Shown in pieces: positions 1-10,319 of a stretch of 64,000 nt of DNA. Under the pieces are notes generated by a model. That model was not told where the DNA came from. It saw only the letters and a list, made by a program, of their open reading frames with translations, and ran no database searches. Position 1 is the first letter of the stretch. Every line of letters starts with the position of its first letter. Location of the stretch: positions 248,001 to 312,000 of the forward strand of contig JBBPSI010000001.1 in assembly GCA_038093515.1 (NCBI GenBank). The letters run 5' to 3'. Position numbers and translations under genes: made by a program. The DNA comes from Butyriboletus loyo (Eukaryota; Basidiomycota; Agaricomycetes; Boletales; Boletaceae).

Positions 1-1260
1 CTATGTTCGGCTGGTCGCGCATCTGGAAACGGGCTCCCAGGATATTCAGCACATTCTTGGGGATGTGTGACCTGCTCGACACGGGTAAGAGAATATCCAC
101 CTCCACACACTCTCCAGATTCCACCACCTCGAGGGTGAAACCGTCGGAACAGCCACAGGAAGGGATATATAAAGGTGATCATCAGCAGAAATTTGATCCA
201 TCCGTTCGAGAGTGCGCGCGACAGATAATTATGCGATCGGACGGAGATTATCGAGTCCGAGGTATCGAATGAAACGTCGAGATCCCCCCTGTAGCGAGTG
301 GAGAATATGACGTCTCGGGTAGCAACTTTGAGAGCATCGAAATTCCAACCATAAACGACCTTCGGAGTATCAACCAATGGACCGGTCAAGATGAAAGCAT
401 TGGACGAACTTTACGGTACTCAAATTCCTTCAAGAACTTCCTGCTAGAGCAGTAGTCATCCGCCCACTGGCGAAGCGTCCACGGTGATTCCAACATACTA
501 TTGCCGTGCGTAACTTGTAGTTGATCCCCTCTCCATGCATAGTGGTTGTGGGTCCATGGAGGGTGGCCTAGGAAGTTACGCTCGCTATTCCATAATTTCA
601 GCTCCGCTCTCTCTGCCTTGCGTTTCTCCCCGCCGATACCAACTTCGGGGAACATACGGCCACGGCAAGCAGGGACGGAGTTTCCTACCGACCAATGCGT
701 AGGCTCGCCAAAGATATGCTGGCCGACGTCTATTTTAAAATCAAAGTCGACAACTCTTTCTGTGTATTGTTCGGTCCTAAAGTCTGAGTGACTCCCCTGC
801 CGTGAGCGGACTAGTCGGGTATGACTCTCCTCGTGCGACCCCCGACAATGCAGGAACACTCGGGGCGGTCTGACTGCCTGAGAGAGTAAGAAGCGATAGA
901 GCGCTTCACCTTTTTTTGCGATGTCAGTACATTGCGGTGGAATCCAGCTGTCAACGGACCATCCTCATTCAAGTGAGGGCCATGGGAAATGACGTCCCCA
1001 GCTCCCGAGATAAAGTAGGAGGCATCGTACGGGGCGAACTCCGGGGGATCCTCGCCGCCGGGGGCAGTGTATGTCTCGTGTTGGGAGAAGTCGAGGATAA
1101 CTGGGTCCCCCGCACTCTGCTCGAACGGGGGCGGAGGTATAGTACTGAGGGGAGAGTAGGATGCGTTCCCTAGAATAAATGCTTGCTTTGGTTGAGGAAG
1201 TTCTTGATCGATGGTGGCCATCAGTTGACTAGTAGTACCTCGAGCTCCATCATGCATCAT
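1..1260 (-). CDS. Agaricomycete-specific hypothetical membrane-anchored protein (3' end outside window)
   Basis: Exons 960-1260, 410-909 and 1-359; introns are both 50 nt and restore one frame (NEDG-EALYRF, YRK-VVYGW). The protein has a Pro-rich N-terminus, a conserved core with HCRGSH, TDFDF-like and WRGDQ blocks, and near the C-terminus a hydrophobic segment of about 17 residues (FLLMITFIYPFLWLF) followed by RRFH, fitting a C-terminal membrane anchor. I recognise this architecture as a large family of unknown function repeated in mushroom genomes; no enzymatic motif is visible. The stop codon lies beyond the left edge. The start at 1260 is the first in-frame Met of the ORF; a Met 14 codons downstream is an alternative. 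A possible extra 5' exon is listed separately. Confidence 0.75.
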
Positions 1261-1296
1261 GGGTAAAGCCTAGCGTTGAGACACTACGAGTGGTTG

Positions 1297-1506
1297 CTAT
1301 TGTACCTCGTTCCTTGCCCACTTGTCCATGTATGCAAAGTTGTTTGTACACCACACGCACGTCCACCTTGAATCATCTGCATCACCTCTGTGCAACGTTG
1401 CCAGGGGAATTTCATGTATATTTAAACTTGCCAAGGCTGGCTTGATCAGTTCTGGAACGGCATCGACGGCAAGGCTGGGAGGCATGGGAGAAGTATCGCC
1501 TCGCAA
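1297..1506 (-). other. Exon-like ORF with a zinc-finger-like motif upstream of the partial gene
   Basis: A 69-codon minus-strand ORF contains the segment WTCVWCTNNFAYMDKWARNE, which looks like half of a zinc-binding fold (C-x2-C followed by a basic helix). A GT at 1300 and the AG at 1265-1266 would join it in frame to the neighbouring gene, but that intron would be only 36 nt, shorter than any other here. Upstream, a GTAAGT donor at about 1517 suggests a further exon around 1518-1630. Function and membership remain open; it could equally be a chance ORF. Confidence 0.3.
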
Positions 1507-2066
1507 CTTACGCAGCCGACGGGCAGGCCAGCACAGGCCGCTCCCTCTGTCCTTCAGGCAGGTTCAAGCGACGCACAACGACCCGCAGCCAACAACGATT
1601 GATCAAGGGCAGAGCTTGCCTTACTCAGTATTCGGATTGCAACACGGTGAACCTGGCAACTTCCCGCTGCCCTTCACGCCATTACGCCCAATGAATGATT
1701 GTCTCTAGAAGCCTCGTTCACTCCACGGAACAATTTGGTGAGTCTTTCCTCTCTCTCTCGTCTTCATCACAATTTCGGGCGCGCTGGCTCGGCTCACCCT
1801 GCCAGACATCTCTGTCCTTCCTAACTTGAGTTCAACGCCTCTCGTTGTTGGCGTTCCAGGATTCTGGTCTCAACCTATTACCAACTTGTCCACCTCCAAC
1901 TCTCGCACCCTCTGAGAGCCTCTTGTGAGACTTGTTTTCTTTTTCGTTTTGCTTTACTAGCTGTTTGTCCCTCCTGCTCAGGCTGTTTTCTGGTTTCGTG
2001 CAACCCGGATTTTACTTGCATCTCACGTTTCTCTCGTTACGCGCGTCACTCTATATCACGAATTGT
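1507..2066. other. Spacer between divergent genes, pyrimidine-rich 5' leader
   Basis: No convincing coding exon was found here. From about 1740 to 2060 the plus strand is rich in CT tracts (TCCTCTCTCTCTCG and similar), as expected for a fungal promoter or leader in front of the plus-strand membrane-protein gene. A Met at 1932 in frame with that gene would add a hydrophobic N-terminal stretch and could serve as a signal peptide. Confidence 0.4.
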
Positions 2067-3859
2067 ATGTCCTCAACGCCGGCTGTTGGCACTCCCATTT
2101 CCGTCGCATCCTCTGTGCCATCATCGTCGTCTGTACCTCCAAGCTACACTTCTTCATTTTCTTTCGGCGTGAATACTATCTCCTTACTTACTTCGGTGAC
2201 CACATCACCAACTACTACTGTAACAACGTCGGCATTTTCGACCCAATCTCAACAACCATCTTCGTGCGTTCACGTTCCGCTTTTGAGGCTCCTCTTCACG
2301 AACCACTCGCAGTGCTTCGCAAACCACGATGTCAGTAACGACTGTGGCTACTACCACAGCACCAACCTCGGCAAGTCCGTCTGTCTCATCATCTACCGAC
2401 CCCACAACTTCTGGAGTTTCATCAATATCATCTTCCGCACCGTCTGCGATGACCGTTACGTCGAGTAATGACAGTCGTTCATCGACATCGACTCCAGAAA
2501 CTTCTGTTCAGTCGACGACCCCTTCAACGACGACAGCTCCGACTACCACCCAATCGTCAGCGCTGACATCGTCCTCCCTGCTCAGCACGACCGCTTCTTC
2601 AACTGCGACAGTGACTGCCCCTTCCACGTCCAATACGCCATCCACCATTGTATCCTCTCCTTTACCTTCCGAATCACCATCTCAAAGTTCTTCAGTGAGA
2701 ACTGACATACCATTGTACGAGTCTGCTTCAGTTACATTGGGTTTAAAGGTAGCTTAACGCTATTAATAGAATGACGGTGCTAGAAAGTACCACCACGATC
2801 TTCATTACAAGTACGAATAACCAAGGACAGGTAGTGACGAGCGTACCTCCTGTGGTCACCGAGGTGATCACCACGACAGGAAGCGGTGGAGTATTCACTA
2901 CGGTAACTCAAGCTGTCGTCAATCCGACACTTGCTTTGAACAATAGTACCACTGGGGGATCCTCGTAAGGCTTCATATCTGCTTCTTACATATTAAGTAC
3001 CGAACCATGTCGCAGATTTTTTGCCGACACGGGGGCTGTCACCGGCGTGTTTGTCGTCGTTGGTCTTGCTAGTGCCTCTATCATGATGTGGATATTGTTC
3101 GCTATACGCCGCCGCCAGCGTATGAGAGGGATTGAACAAGATACTGCGGTCGAAGCTGCTGTTGCCGCTGCAGGTTTAAATCGAGCGCCTTTGGATGACG
3201 ATAACGAAGATGGTAGCCCAATATCGCCAAATACATACCATCAATCTTCATCTGGCATGGGCCAACGAAGCACCCTCCTTGAGCGAGGTTCGGACTCCCT
3301 GCCGACTTCTGCTCGACTCTCAGAAGCGCTCGATAACCCCACAAGGGACAGCGCCAACTCACACGCACGGTCCCGAGTGGAACACCGCGCGAGTAGCCAC
3401 CCAGAGGGATACGTACCGGCACGTACGACCAGTCCTTCACCTCGGGCTGAGCAATGCATCGACGATCTTGGTTCGTCTCGTGATCGTAAAAGCTCGTATG
3501 GTCACACTCCCACATACAGCGCTGGTAGTTTCGAACCTCTTCTGGCGAACTATGTACAGAACATGTCTGACCAAGACGCTTCTGCCCTTACCATGGAACC
3601 GCCACGGAATCGCTCTTCCCAGCATTTGGGCAGCGGTTCGGCCCCCAATGGATATTCCTCAGACGGAAGCCCTGCGCATGGATCGAGAAGAACCAGCCTG
3701 AAAAGGCAGAACTCATCTGAGAGCTCTGTCCTCCGAGATGAAGAAGACTATACCCGTTACGTGCTGATGGCAAGTATGCGCCACTCTCCAGCGTAGTGTG
3801 CTGAACTTGATTTCTAGGTTCGCAATGTGCCTGATAATCAAAGTCAACATTCATTATGA
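2067..3859 (+). CDS. Ser/Thr-rich single-pass membrane protein, Mid2/Wsc-like organisation
   Basis: Exons 2067-2263, 2313-2714, 2770-2964, 3016-3769 and 3818-3859 give 529 aa. Residues 1-265 are almost entirely Ser, Thr and Pro, as in heavily O-mannosylated cell-wall sensors. One transmembrane helix (GVFVVVGLASASIMMWILF) follows, then a basic stop-transfer RRRQR and a cytoplasmic tail of about 240 residues rich in Ser, Arg and His. Topology suggests a plasma-membrane wall-stress sensor, but this is inferred from shape only. No cleaved signal peptide follows the Met at 2067; an upstream in-frame Met at 1932 would supply a hydrophobic leader. The last intron (3770-3817) begins GCAAGT, a GC-AG type, and replaces a premature stop by the tail VRNVPDNQ. 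Confidence 0.75.
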
Positions 3860-4231
3860 TGAATGCCCGGCATCTTGGGCGTTCACTTATGTTATATATG
3901 CATGGACTCGATGTTGTTTTTTCGCATCTTGTTATCCATTGATCTAGATCGTATTTATTCAACCCCCTGGAACTCGCATCTTTTCTCTCTCTCTCTCGCA
4001 CTCTCTCCATCCACACACGCGATGTACACGTGCTTCGTTTGTAGCATTCAGATAATCTAATCGTGTCTGATGTCGCCACAGCTGACCCAGTGTCAACACG
4101 CCCAGTGCTCATGCAGATTGGATCGATGTCAAGAAGAACGTTGGCGATAGCTCGATATCAAAGATTCCATACATTCCAATGCAAGACATGGTAAAAGTAC
4201 AAGACAGATCATCGATCAAGGGATCGCTCGC
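3860..4231. other. Non-coding spacer with CT microsatellite
   Basis: This stretch holds the 3' flank of the Mid2-like gene. A short (TC)n run lies near 3985. Overlapping open frames exist on both strands but show no family resemblance and no coherent splice structure. I see no gene here. Confidence 0.4.
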
Positions 4232-4399
4232 TCAGACATACACATGGTTGCGTTGTGTACAGAGAAGATCAACAAGTCCCTCAGGAATGAGCGCGACGAC
4301 ACATGCAAAGTCCCAGAAATAGACTGGTTCGCCATTGGTGATGAAAAAGACTTGACCGGCGACTTGGAGACGTCGAGCGCGTTTTATGAGAATTGGTCG
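4232..4399 (-). pseudogene. Fragment resembling sterol-4-alpha-carboxylate 3-dehydrogenase (ERG26)
   Basis: On the minus strand a short open stretch reads QVAGQVFFITNGEPVYFWDF, which matches the conserved late segment of ERG26/NSDHL-type 3-beta-hydroxysteroid dehydrogenases (the 'AGQ-FFITNGEP-YFWDF' block). After it the frame degenerates and ends at 4232-4234. No Rossmann N-terminus (GGTGFLG-type) or YxxxK active site is present nearby on either strand. It therefore looks like an isolated remnant of a duplicated ERG26 gene, not a functional enzyme. The alternative is a single exon of a heavily mis-assembled gene. Confidence 0.5.
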
Positions 4400-4471
4400 A
4401 ACCGGCCCTTTCGAACATGGGGACGGACGCAGAGTCTCGAGGTCACGTCACCGGCGTTGCAGTTTGCACTT

Positions 4472-4657
4472 TCATTCTTTCCATACTGACACCAAATTCA
4501 TAGATGTATCCCCCTCCTGACGTCCTGCGGTAAATTTAGCGGCACCCTTATCCCACACATAGTTACTGTTTGCCTCTCCAAACACATTTATTGCATCCAG
4601 GTCGACACCGACGGGCCGTCGTTCGTTGCCTCGTCGTACAAAGCCGTTGGGAATACG
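4472..4657 (-). other. Exon-like ORF of unknown origin
   Basis: A 62-codon minus-strand frame shows coding-like composition, with segments such as VGVDLDAINVFGEA and NYVWDKGAAKF. It ends at a TGA at 4472-4474. I could not assign it to a family, and no start codon or consistent splice partner was found. It may be another remnant adjacent to the ERG26-like fragment. Confidence 0.3.
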
Positions 4658-4933
4658 TTACGCGGTTGTCATTCAGATAGATCTGGCAGACAGTGACACT
4701 GGACATTTTCCTGATCGGCGTTGTAGTGCTAATCAGATGGGCCCATCTACTAGCAGCACTGGTCAGTTCCGCAGTAGGTTTCATTCATCAAGGCTTACAG
4801 TACTGTTTTTAGCTTCCTTTCAGTTGCCGGAGTCCAAAGCCGCTCTAAATAGCTCTTATCTTTTCGCTATAAACTTGGTCGAGTTTGCGTGTCCACGACT
4901 GAAAGTTTTCCATTCCTTCCACTTGACATCGAT

Positions 4934-6061
4934 ATGTCGTCGCGACCTCGGGTATCCAAAGTCACTGAGTACGGTAATGCAGCATCGTTCTGGGTGGAAT
5001 ATCCATCTGGGCTTATCGATCTCTCTCGGACGGTACATCCACAAGAGGGAGAGTCTGAGCCCCTTCAGCTACGATCGTCTCAGCTCGATATACCCGTAAA
5101 TGGCGATCGGATCGCAAGAATCAACAAAGCTACGACTGCAGCTGTGATCATTGATATGCAAAAGTCAGTTGTCGACTTGTACCATCCCTTCGCGTGGATG
5201 TTAATTGTCATACCCAGCTTTTTTCTGCACCCTGACATCAGGACCCACACCACGGGACTGAGCTGCGTTGATCCACTTCGAGCTCTAGTCCCTGCTCTCA
5301 GACAACAAGGCGTGAAAATCCTTTGGGTGTGAGGGTGCACTTGTTATGTCAACCACAGACCGTATTCTTACTTACGGATGCCCAGCAACTGGGGTCTTAC
5401 ACAGCATGAACTCGAGACCATCCCCCCATCTCTGGTTCGCGGGTTCGCCAAGGGTGGGCTTGATGGTTTTGGTTCCGAATTGCCAAACAAATTCGGTAGA
5501 CTGTTGATGAGGGATGAATACAACTCTGAACTCTATGGGCCCCTTCAAGAGGAGTACTTGCACGGGAAGGAAGCAGGTACTGATGTCTTGATCCACAAGA
5601 ACAGGTACGGCGCCGCTTGGCTGCCAGAATACATTAATCCCACAATTACTGAATCAACGTTCTTGTGTCAGGATAAGCGGGCTGTGGGGCTATCAAAGTG
5701 CGCTGGACTTATATCTTCAGGAGAATGGCATCACAACACTCTTGTTTGGCGGTGTGAACGCGGATCAGGTATTTTTCAGCCCTGTGAAATTCGTTCCACG
5801 AGCTAACTCCAGCCGTTGGCAGTGCGTTGCAGGCACACTAGCCGATGCATACTTTCGTGGATACGATTGCGTATTGGTTAGTGACATCACGGCAACCACC
5901 TCGCCCGCCGGGGGACTGGAGAACGTCTTTCACAACGTTACAAACGTGAGCATAACTTGTTGAGTCAAGCTTCTAACTTATATGCACTTAATTAACAGTG
6001 CTATGGATTTCTGACTGATACTACGAGGATTATCAAGGCAACCGCAAATTCATATACCTGA
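4934..6061 (+). CDS. Isochorismatase-family cysteine hydrolase
   Basis: Exons 4934-5163, 5218-5328, 5386-5604, 5672-5768, 5823-5945 and 5999-6061 give 280 aa. The isochorismatase-like catalytic triad is visible: Asp in VIIDMQN, Lys in IHKNR and nucleophile Cys in NADQC, with downstream blocks DAYFRGYDC and TATTSPAGG. This family includes biuret, ureidoacrylate and nicotinamide amidohydrolases, so an amidase acting on a small N-containing metabolite in the cytosol is likely; the substrate cannot be read from sequence. Residues 1-60 form an N-terminal extension common in fungal members. The intron at 5769-5822 is 54 nt and in frame, so its retention would insert 18 residues next to the catalytic Cys. 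A second Met at 4889 is possible. Confidence 0.88.
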
Positions 6062-7377
6062 GTATCATTACAAGGCAACAGTGGAATCTCGTTCTTCAGG
6101 AGGAACTGTCGAGTCTGCATGTTGCATTTCAGTTATATACACGAATCCCAACCGTTAGGTCATGTACATTATGATTAACCAAGGAAGAGCGTATTTGCTC
6201 TCTCCAACTGAACATTGGTAGGATGTCAGGCACGGATGCAGCGGCCGTAATGCTACATGAATCTATATCAGAATGGAGGATGGAGGTGTCAGCAACTATA
6301 ACTCCGAGAGCTTTGAGGATGTCTGTTTCGCATCTTTCACTGAACTGCATGGGAGGGAACTGTCTGGCGGAGAGGAACTCGGAGGCACAACGGTGTCAGA
6401 AGAAACAGGAATCATCGAGCTGGAGGGCATTGCAGCAGCTTCAGTGAGATCCCTAGAAGGAGGTGGCGGGGGATTGATGTATAACGTAGAAAGGCCCCCA
6501 GAGTACATATTCCGTTTCCATCGGAGGTAGACTGGATGAATGCACTAAAGGCGTGGATGGGGGACTGGCGAGTCAATTCGCGAATTTGCTGTGATATCCA
6601 ATCCTGTTAAAGCCCCGATAACGGCGCCACGATCATTGAAAGGCTCCTATCGATGTAGGCAGCACTCGTTGTGACGGAGACTGGATTCGAGGACGTGGTT
6701 TGCGCTTGATCGTTTGTGGTGCTCGTCTGTATGGAGAATGCAGAAGTCTGCGGACACATAGAGTAGTCCGATGCGAATGAAGAAAGAGGTGCTGCGACTA
6801 GTCGGTGTAACTGTAGCGTCCATCGAGGAGCTGGCGGTGTGGTTGTTGTGAGTGAAGGTGGCACACTCGAGGAAGTAGATAAAGCCAGTGGTGATTCAGT
6901 GAAAGAAGGCGTAACGTTCTTTTATCAGCACTAGACCGTGTCCCTACAAAGGACAGCCGCAACTTCCATACCGCCAGATAACAGTAACGCCGCAGATTTG
7001 ACACCAAATCAAAACCATCAGGACATCCGCTGGACCTGTGATGGCAAATAGTACAGCTGCTTGCACACGATACGGATCAACTCGCGTGTTGTGTTTCCTA
7101 GTATGCTGCGCCCAGTCCTGACAAGTGGATGCATGATAACTTCCACGGAACTAAGCCTATATCGAGCGACTACTAGTAGATAAGTAAACAGAATGGATGC
7201 ACATAAAACAATGCGTGTCAACGGGAAGTCGACCAACGTTCGTGGAGGCGGTATATGCAGAAAGGGTATGCGAGGAATGCAATGCAGAAGTACTGCACAT
7301 CAAATGGGTTTATAAAACATACCTCAACATCTCATGCATGTGGCAACGAGTCTGCGAGAAAGGTAGACAAGTCGCCA
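6062..7377 (-). pseudogene. Degenerate Ser/Thr-rich membrane-protein-like region
   Basis: The minus strand carries scattered open stretches rich in Ser, Thr and Pro (about 6607-6870 and 6296-6508). A piece reading FNDRGAVIGALTGLDI resembles the linker-to-membrane junction of agaricomycete Ser/Thr-rich transmembrane proteins, and a hydrophobic N-terminal-like ORF lies at 7018-7236. No set of splice sites connected these into one frame, and stops interrupt each piece. I read it as a decayed relative of genes such as the one at 2067-3859. A real but divergent intron-rich gene is the alternative. Confidence 0.35.
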
Positions 7378-8476
7378 CTAACAACATTTGCCCAGTGGCA
7401 TCCAGTTCCTCAGTCGGATTTTGTCCGACCGCCCCCTTCGGGTTCCACTCAGACTGCCAAAACTGAGGTGGCTAGAGCTCGTTACTCTCCGGAGTGCTCG
7501 ATCTCCATAACTGACACCACTGCCCGCCTTTTCCGGATCAAGAACACCCGACTCTATGGATAAGAGAATAGATCGCGCAGCAAGCAAGAATGGTGCCTCC
7601 ACATTGTCTCCAGTCAAGGAGGACGCTTCAAGGAAGTGAACACCTGCACAACGAAGTGAGTTAAAACAAGCTAGCTCCGGAGAAACAATGGTTACCATTT
7701 TCAGCTGCCCATCTGCTCGCCTCCGACCATTCCACCTCACGATCTTCTTCACGATCCGATTTATTCCCAACCAACACCGCGACAAGATGTGGACTGGCCA
7801 GGGTTCTCGCGTCGGCAAGCCACTTGGATAAGTTAAGGAACGTTTCACGGCTACAAGAAAAAACAATCGGTTCAAATATATTGCGAGGTTGCCAACAAGA
7901 ACTGACTTGGTGATGTCATAAACGAGGATCACACCGGCAGCACCACGGTAGTAGCTTCGCGTGACTGATCTAGTTTCAACGTTCATTGATCATAGAGCTC
8001 GAACAGCACAAAGCCACGAACCGAAAACGCTCCTGCCCAGCTGTATCCCATAGCTGAACAGGTACTCAGCCTTGAGTTGCAGAATCGAGCCCGAATCCTA
8101 ACCTGAAGTTTGATTCTCTTCTCGCCTAACTTGACCGTTCGACTAGAAAATTCTACTCCAATAGTATGTTGCGAATGATCCTTGACTGTATGAAGAATTA
8201 GGAACGGCAAACGAAGAAAGTGAAACAACACGGACAAGCATTGTGCGTAAAATGATGAAGAAGACAGGATTTGCCCGTCCCAGCTTCACCTAGAACGAGC
8301 GCACGAACTATTCAGCCGGGAGTGGTTGGTGAATGTGTTACCAACCGACCTATGATAATGTATTTCATTAGGAAGTCTAGACAGTGGTGAGTAACTTTCC
8401 GCTACAGCTATAACGATAACGGACCGTAAGTTTCTAGAAGTTCTGTAGCACCAACATTGTATTCGTCCAGCTCCAT
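7378..8476 (-). CDS. RAB4: Rab4-like small GTPase
   Basis: Eight exons: 8425-8476, 8350-8376, 8236-8289, 8103-8185, 8022-8053, 7907-7969, 7696-7850 and 7378-7643; 243 aa. All Ras-superfamily boxes are present: P-loop GEAGTGKSC, switch I around HTIGVEF, switch [14 protein letters not shown] for guanine and EASS (G5). The order [11 protein letters not shown] and [14 protein letters not shown] is typical of Rab4, which controls recycling from early endosomes. The C-terminus ends GKCC, a double-cysteine geranylgeranylation signal. The start at 8476 gives a 20-residue N-terminal lead before the first beta strand, slightly longer than in animal Rab4. Seven introns of 48-60 nt all use GT donors. Confidence 0.93.
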
Positions 8477-8583
8477 AACGCAAAAGGAGCGTTGCTGACT
8501 GGAGGCTGAACGGAGGAGAACTTGGAGTAGTTGTATATTCCCACGATATTTTACAGCACTATAGTACACTTTGGCCTACACCA

Positions 8584-10149
8584 TCACCAACCTTTCCAAG
8601 GAACCCAAACATCGGCCACCCTGTCTGCACCACCGTCGCCATCCGAGTCTACAACATAGTACCAAGAGTGTGCAGCTGCAATCAAACAGGCGTGCTGTCC
8701 AACGATCTGGATGATATCCCCTATTCTCAGCCTCTCGTCAGTTCGTCCAGAGGACAAATCTGCTGGCATCTGCTCCAGTGTCCCGTGCTCTTGTGAGATC
8801 CTGCCAAGCCTCCATGACTTGCCAACAACTTCACCGAATCCGGGCATTCGTCCAGTATCCTTGCTCATAGCGATCGCTCCTGCGTCACACATGGCCTCGT
8901 CCAAGCCGTCCTTGCCCCTCCCCGGGTAATAGGATATGACTGTCGCAAGAACCTGCTGAGAAATTCTCGGGCGGTCAATGAGAGTTGTGTGAAGTTGCTG
9001 GAGGTCCAGCATAGGATAATTGCCTGGTACCGAGTGCATGTTGTTATTATCGACTGCTCATACCCTTGGAATTGACCTACCCGCATGCAACTCAAGAACG
9101 CCGTGCAACTGGGAGGTTACTTTGGCTCTCGCTGAAGCGCTGTGCGCAGCAGGTGTCGAGCCCACAGACAGTACGAATGGTGAGTTGTAGGAAGAGGCTT
9201 GGGGTAGGTCCGCCAGAACTTCCAAGGCCATGGCCGCAGTATCGTTGACAAGACGTACTTCTCCTGTCAAATATGATTCTGCCTGCTCAAGTGATGTAGA
9301 CCCGTACGAATCTCCTGCGTGGCTATAAAATCCGTAGACAGAAATCACAGGGGATGCAAAAACCGTCTTGATGAACGGCTTAAACGATTCGGGTTCGGGC
9401 GATGTACCCACACGTCTTTAGTCGTTGAGTTGAAACCGACTCGTACAGTAAGAGTTGAAACGGGCATACTTTTGTCCTCCATCCATCTTGATGAATGTAG
9501 ACCACTGTTTCGGTCTTGCTTGTCGTTTCTCGTATTCTTCGAGAAACTTGACTTGCTGTAGGTTATCCACGAAAATACGGACTGTTCCTCCGTACTTGTT
9601 CATCTCCTCGTTGAGTGCAGATAGGTCATCGAGCTTGTTCAAGCCCACTGGAAGACCATAGAGAAGCTAGTAAGATATCAGGAAACCAGTGACACAGAAA
9701 AACCAAGAGAGAGTACCGACATCTTTGACAGTCCCGTCAGCAACCAAACCGCCCCTCACAACCTCCCAGGCTTCCATCAAAGTCGAGACAATGACAGCGT
9801 TCGTCTTGTCAACATCTGAAACAAGCTGTAGTCTTGTTCCCTCGACAGTCTACATCAAACTCAGATCGACCTGTTGCATCCTCGGGGGACGATGTGGATC
9901 TACCTTGTGCGTCTTGAGGTGAGCCCTAAAACTCGCCCCCCAGTCCTTTGCACTCTGGTGCATCTTTGAACAGTTGTCTCTGAACGCAGCACGATCGACG
10001 ACCAATGCTGGCGTTCGCAGTTCGTTGAGAGACTTTCCAACAAATTCCTTCACCAGGGCATCTTTGTTAGGCGTAAGGAGTCGCCATGGGGTGTGTGTTT
10101 GCTTGATACCTTCCATGACTTGGGGGGGTTCCAACTCAGGCTCGCGCAC
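8584..10149 (-). CDS. DSD1: D-serine dehydratase-like PLP enzyme (DSD1/alanine racemase N-terminal fold)
   Basis: Exons 9904-10149, 9721-9849, 9470-9666, 9081-9415 and 8584-9023 give 448 aa. The N-terminal domain carries RTPALVVDR and HLKTHK, where the lysine of the KTHK motif binds pyridoxal phosphate, and the C-terminal domain carries GQHACL, fitting the His-x-Cys zinc site of eukaryotic D-serine dehydratases and D-threonine aldolases. The enzyme should convert D-serine to pyruvate and ammonia in the cytosol, detoxifying D-serine. The Met at 10116 is an alternative start. The gene is divergent from the alpha/beta hydrolase with 170 bp between start codons. Confidence 0.9.
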
Positions 10150-10319
10150 TGCATTATTTATGATCTGTTTTCCATCAGCTGGGATCCCAGTGAGACGGAC
10201 CGCACTCCCGGACGTATTTCGGTCCGTTATCAGTGGTGTTGAACGGAATCAGTATCAGGTGCCTCGCCGGGATCGTACTTAAAATGATACGGCTTGTGCA
10301 GAGCTGTCCCCAACACACA

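Noticed and set aside
3588..4112. 174-codon minus-strand ORF antisense to the 3' part of the Mid2-like gene
   Set aside because: No family resemblance or splice context; the plus-strand model closes perfectly.
4626..5099. 157-codon plus-strand ORF upstream of the isochorismatase gene
   Set aside because: It overlaps the true start in another frame, shows no motif and covers what should be the promoter and leader.
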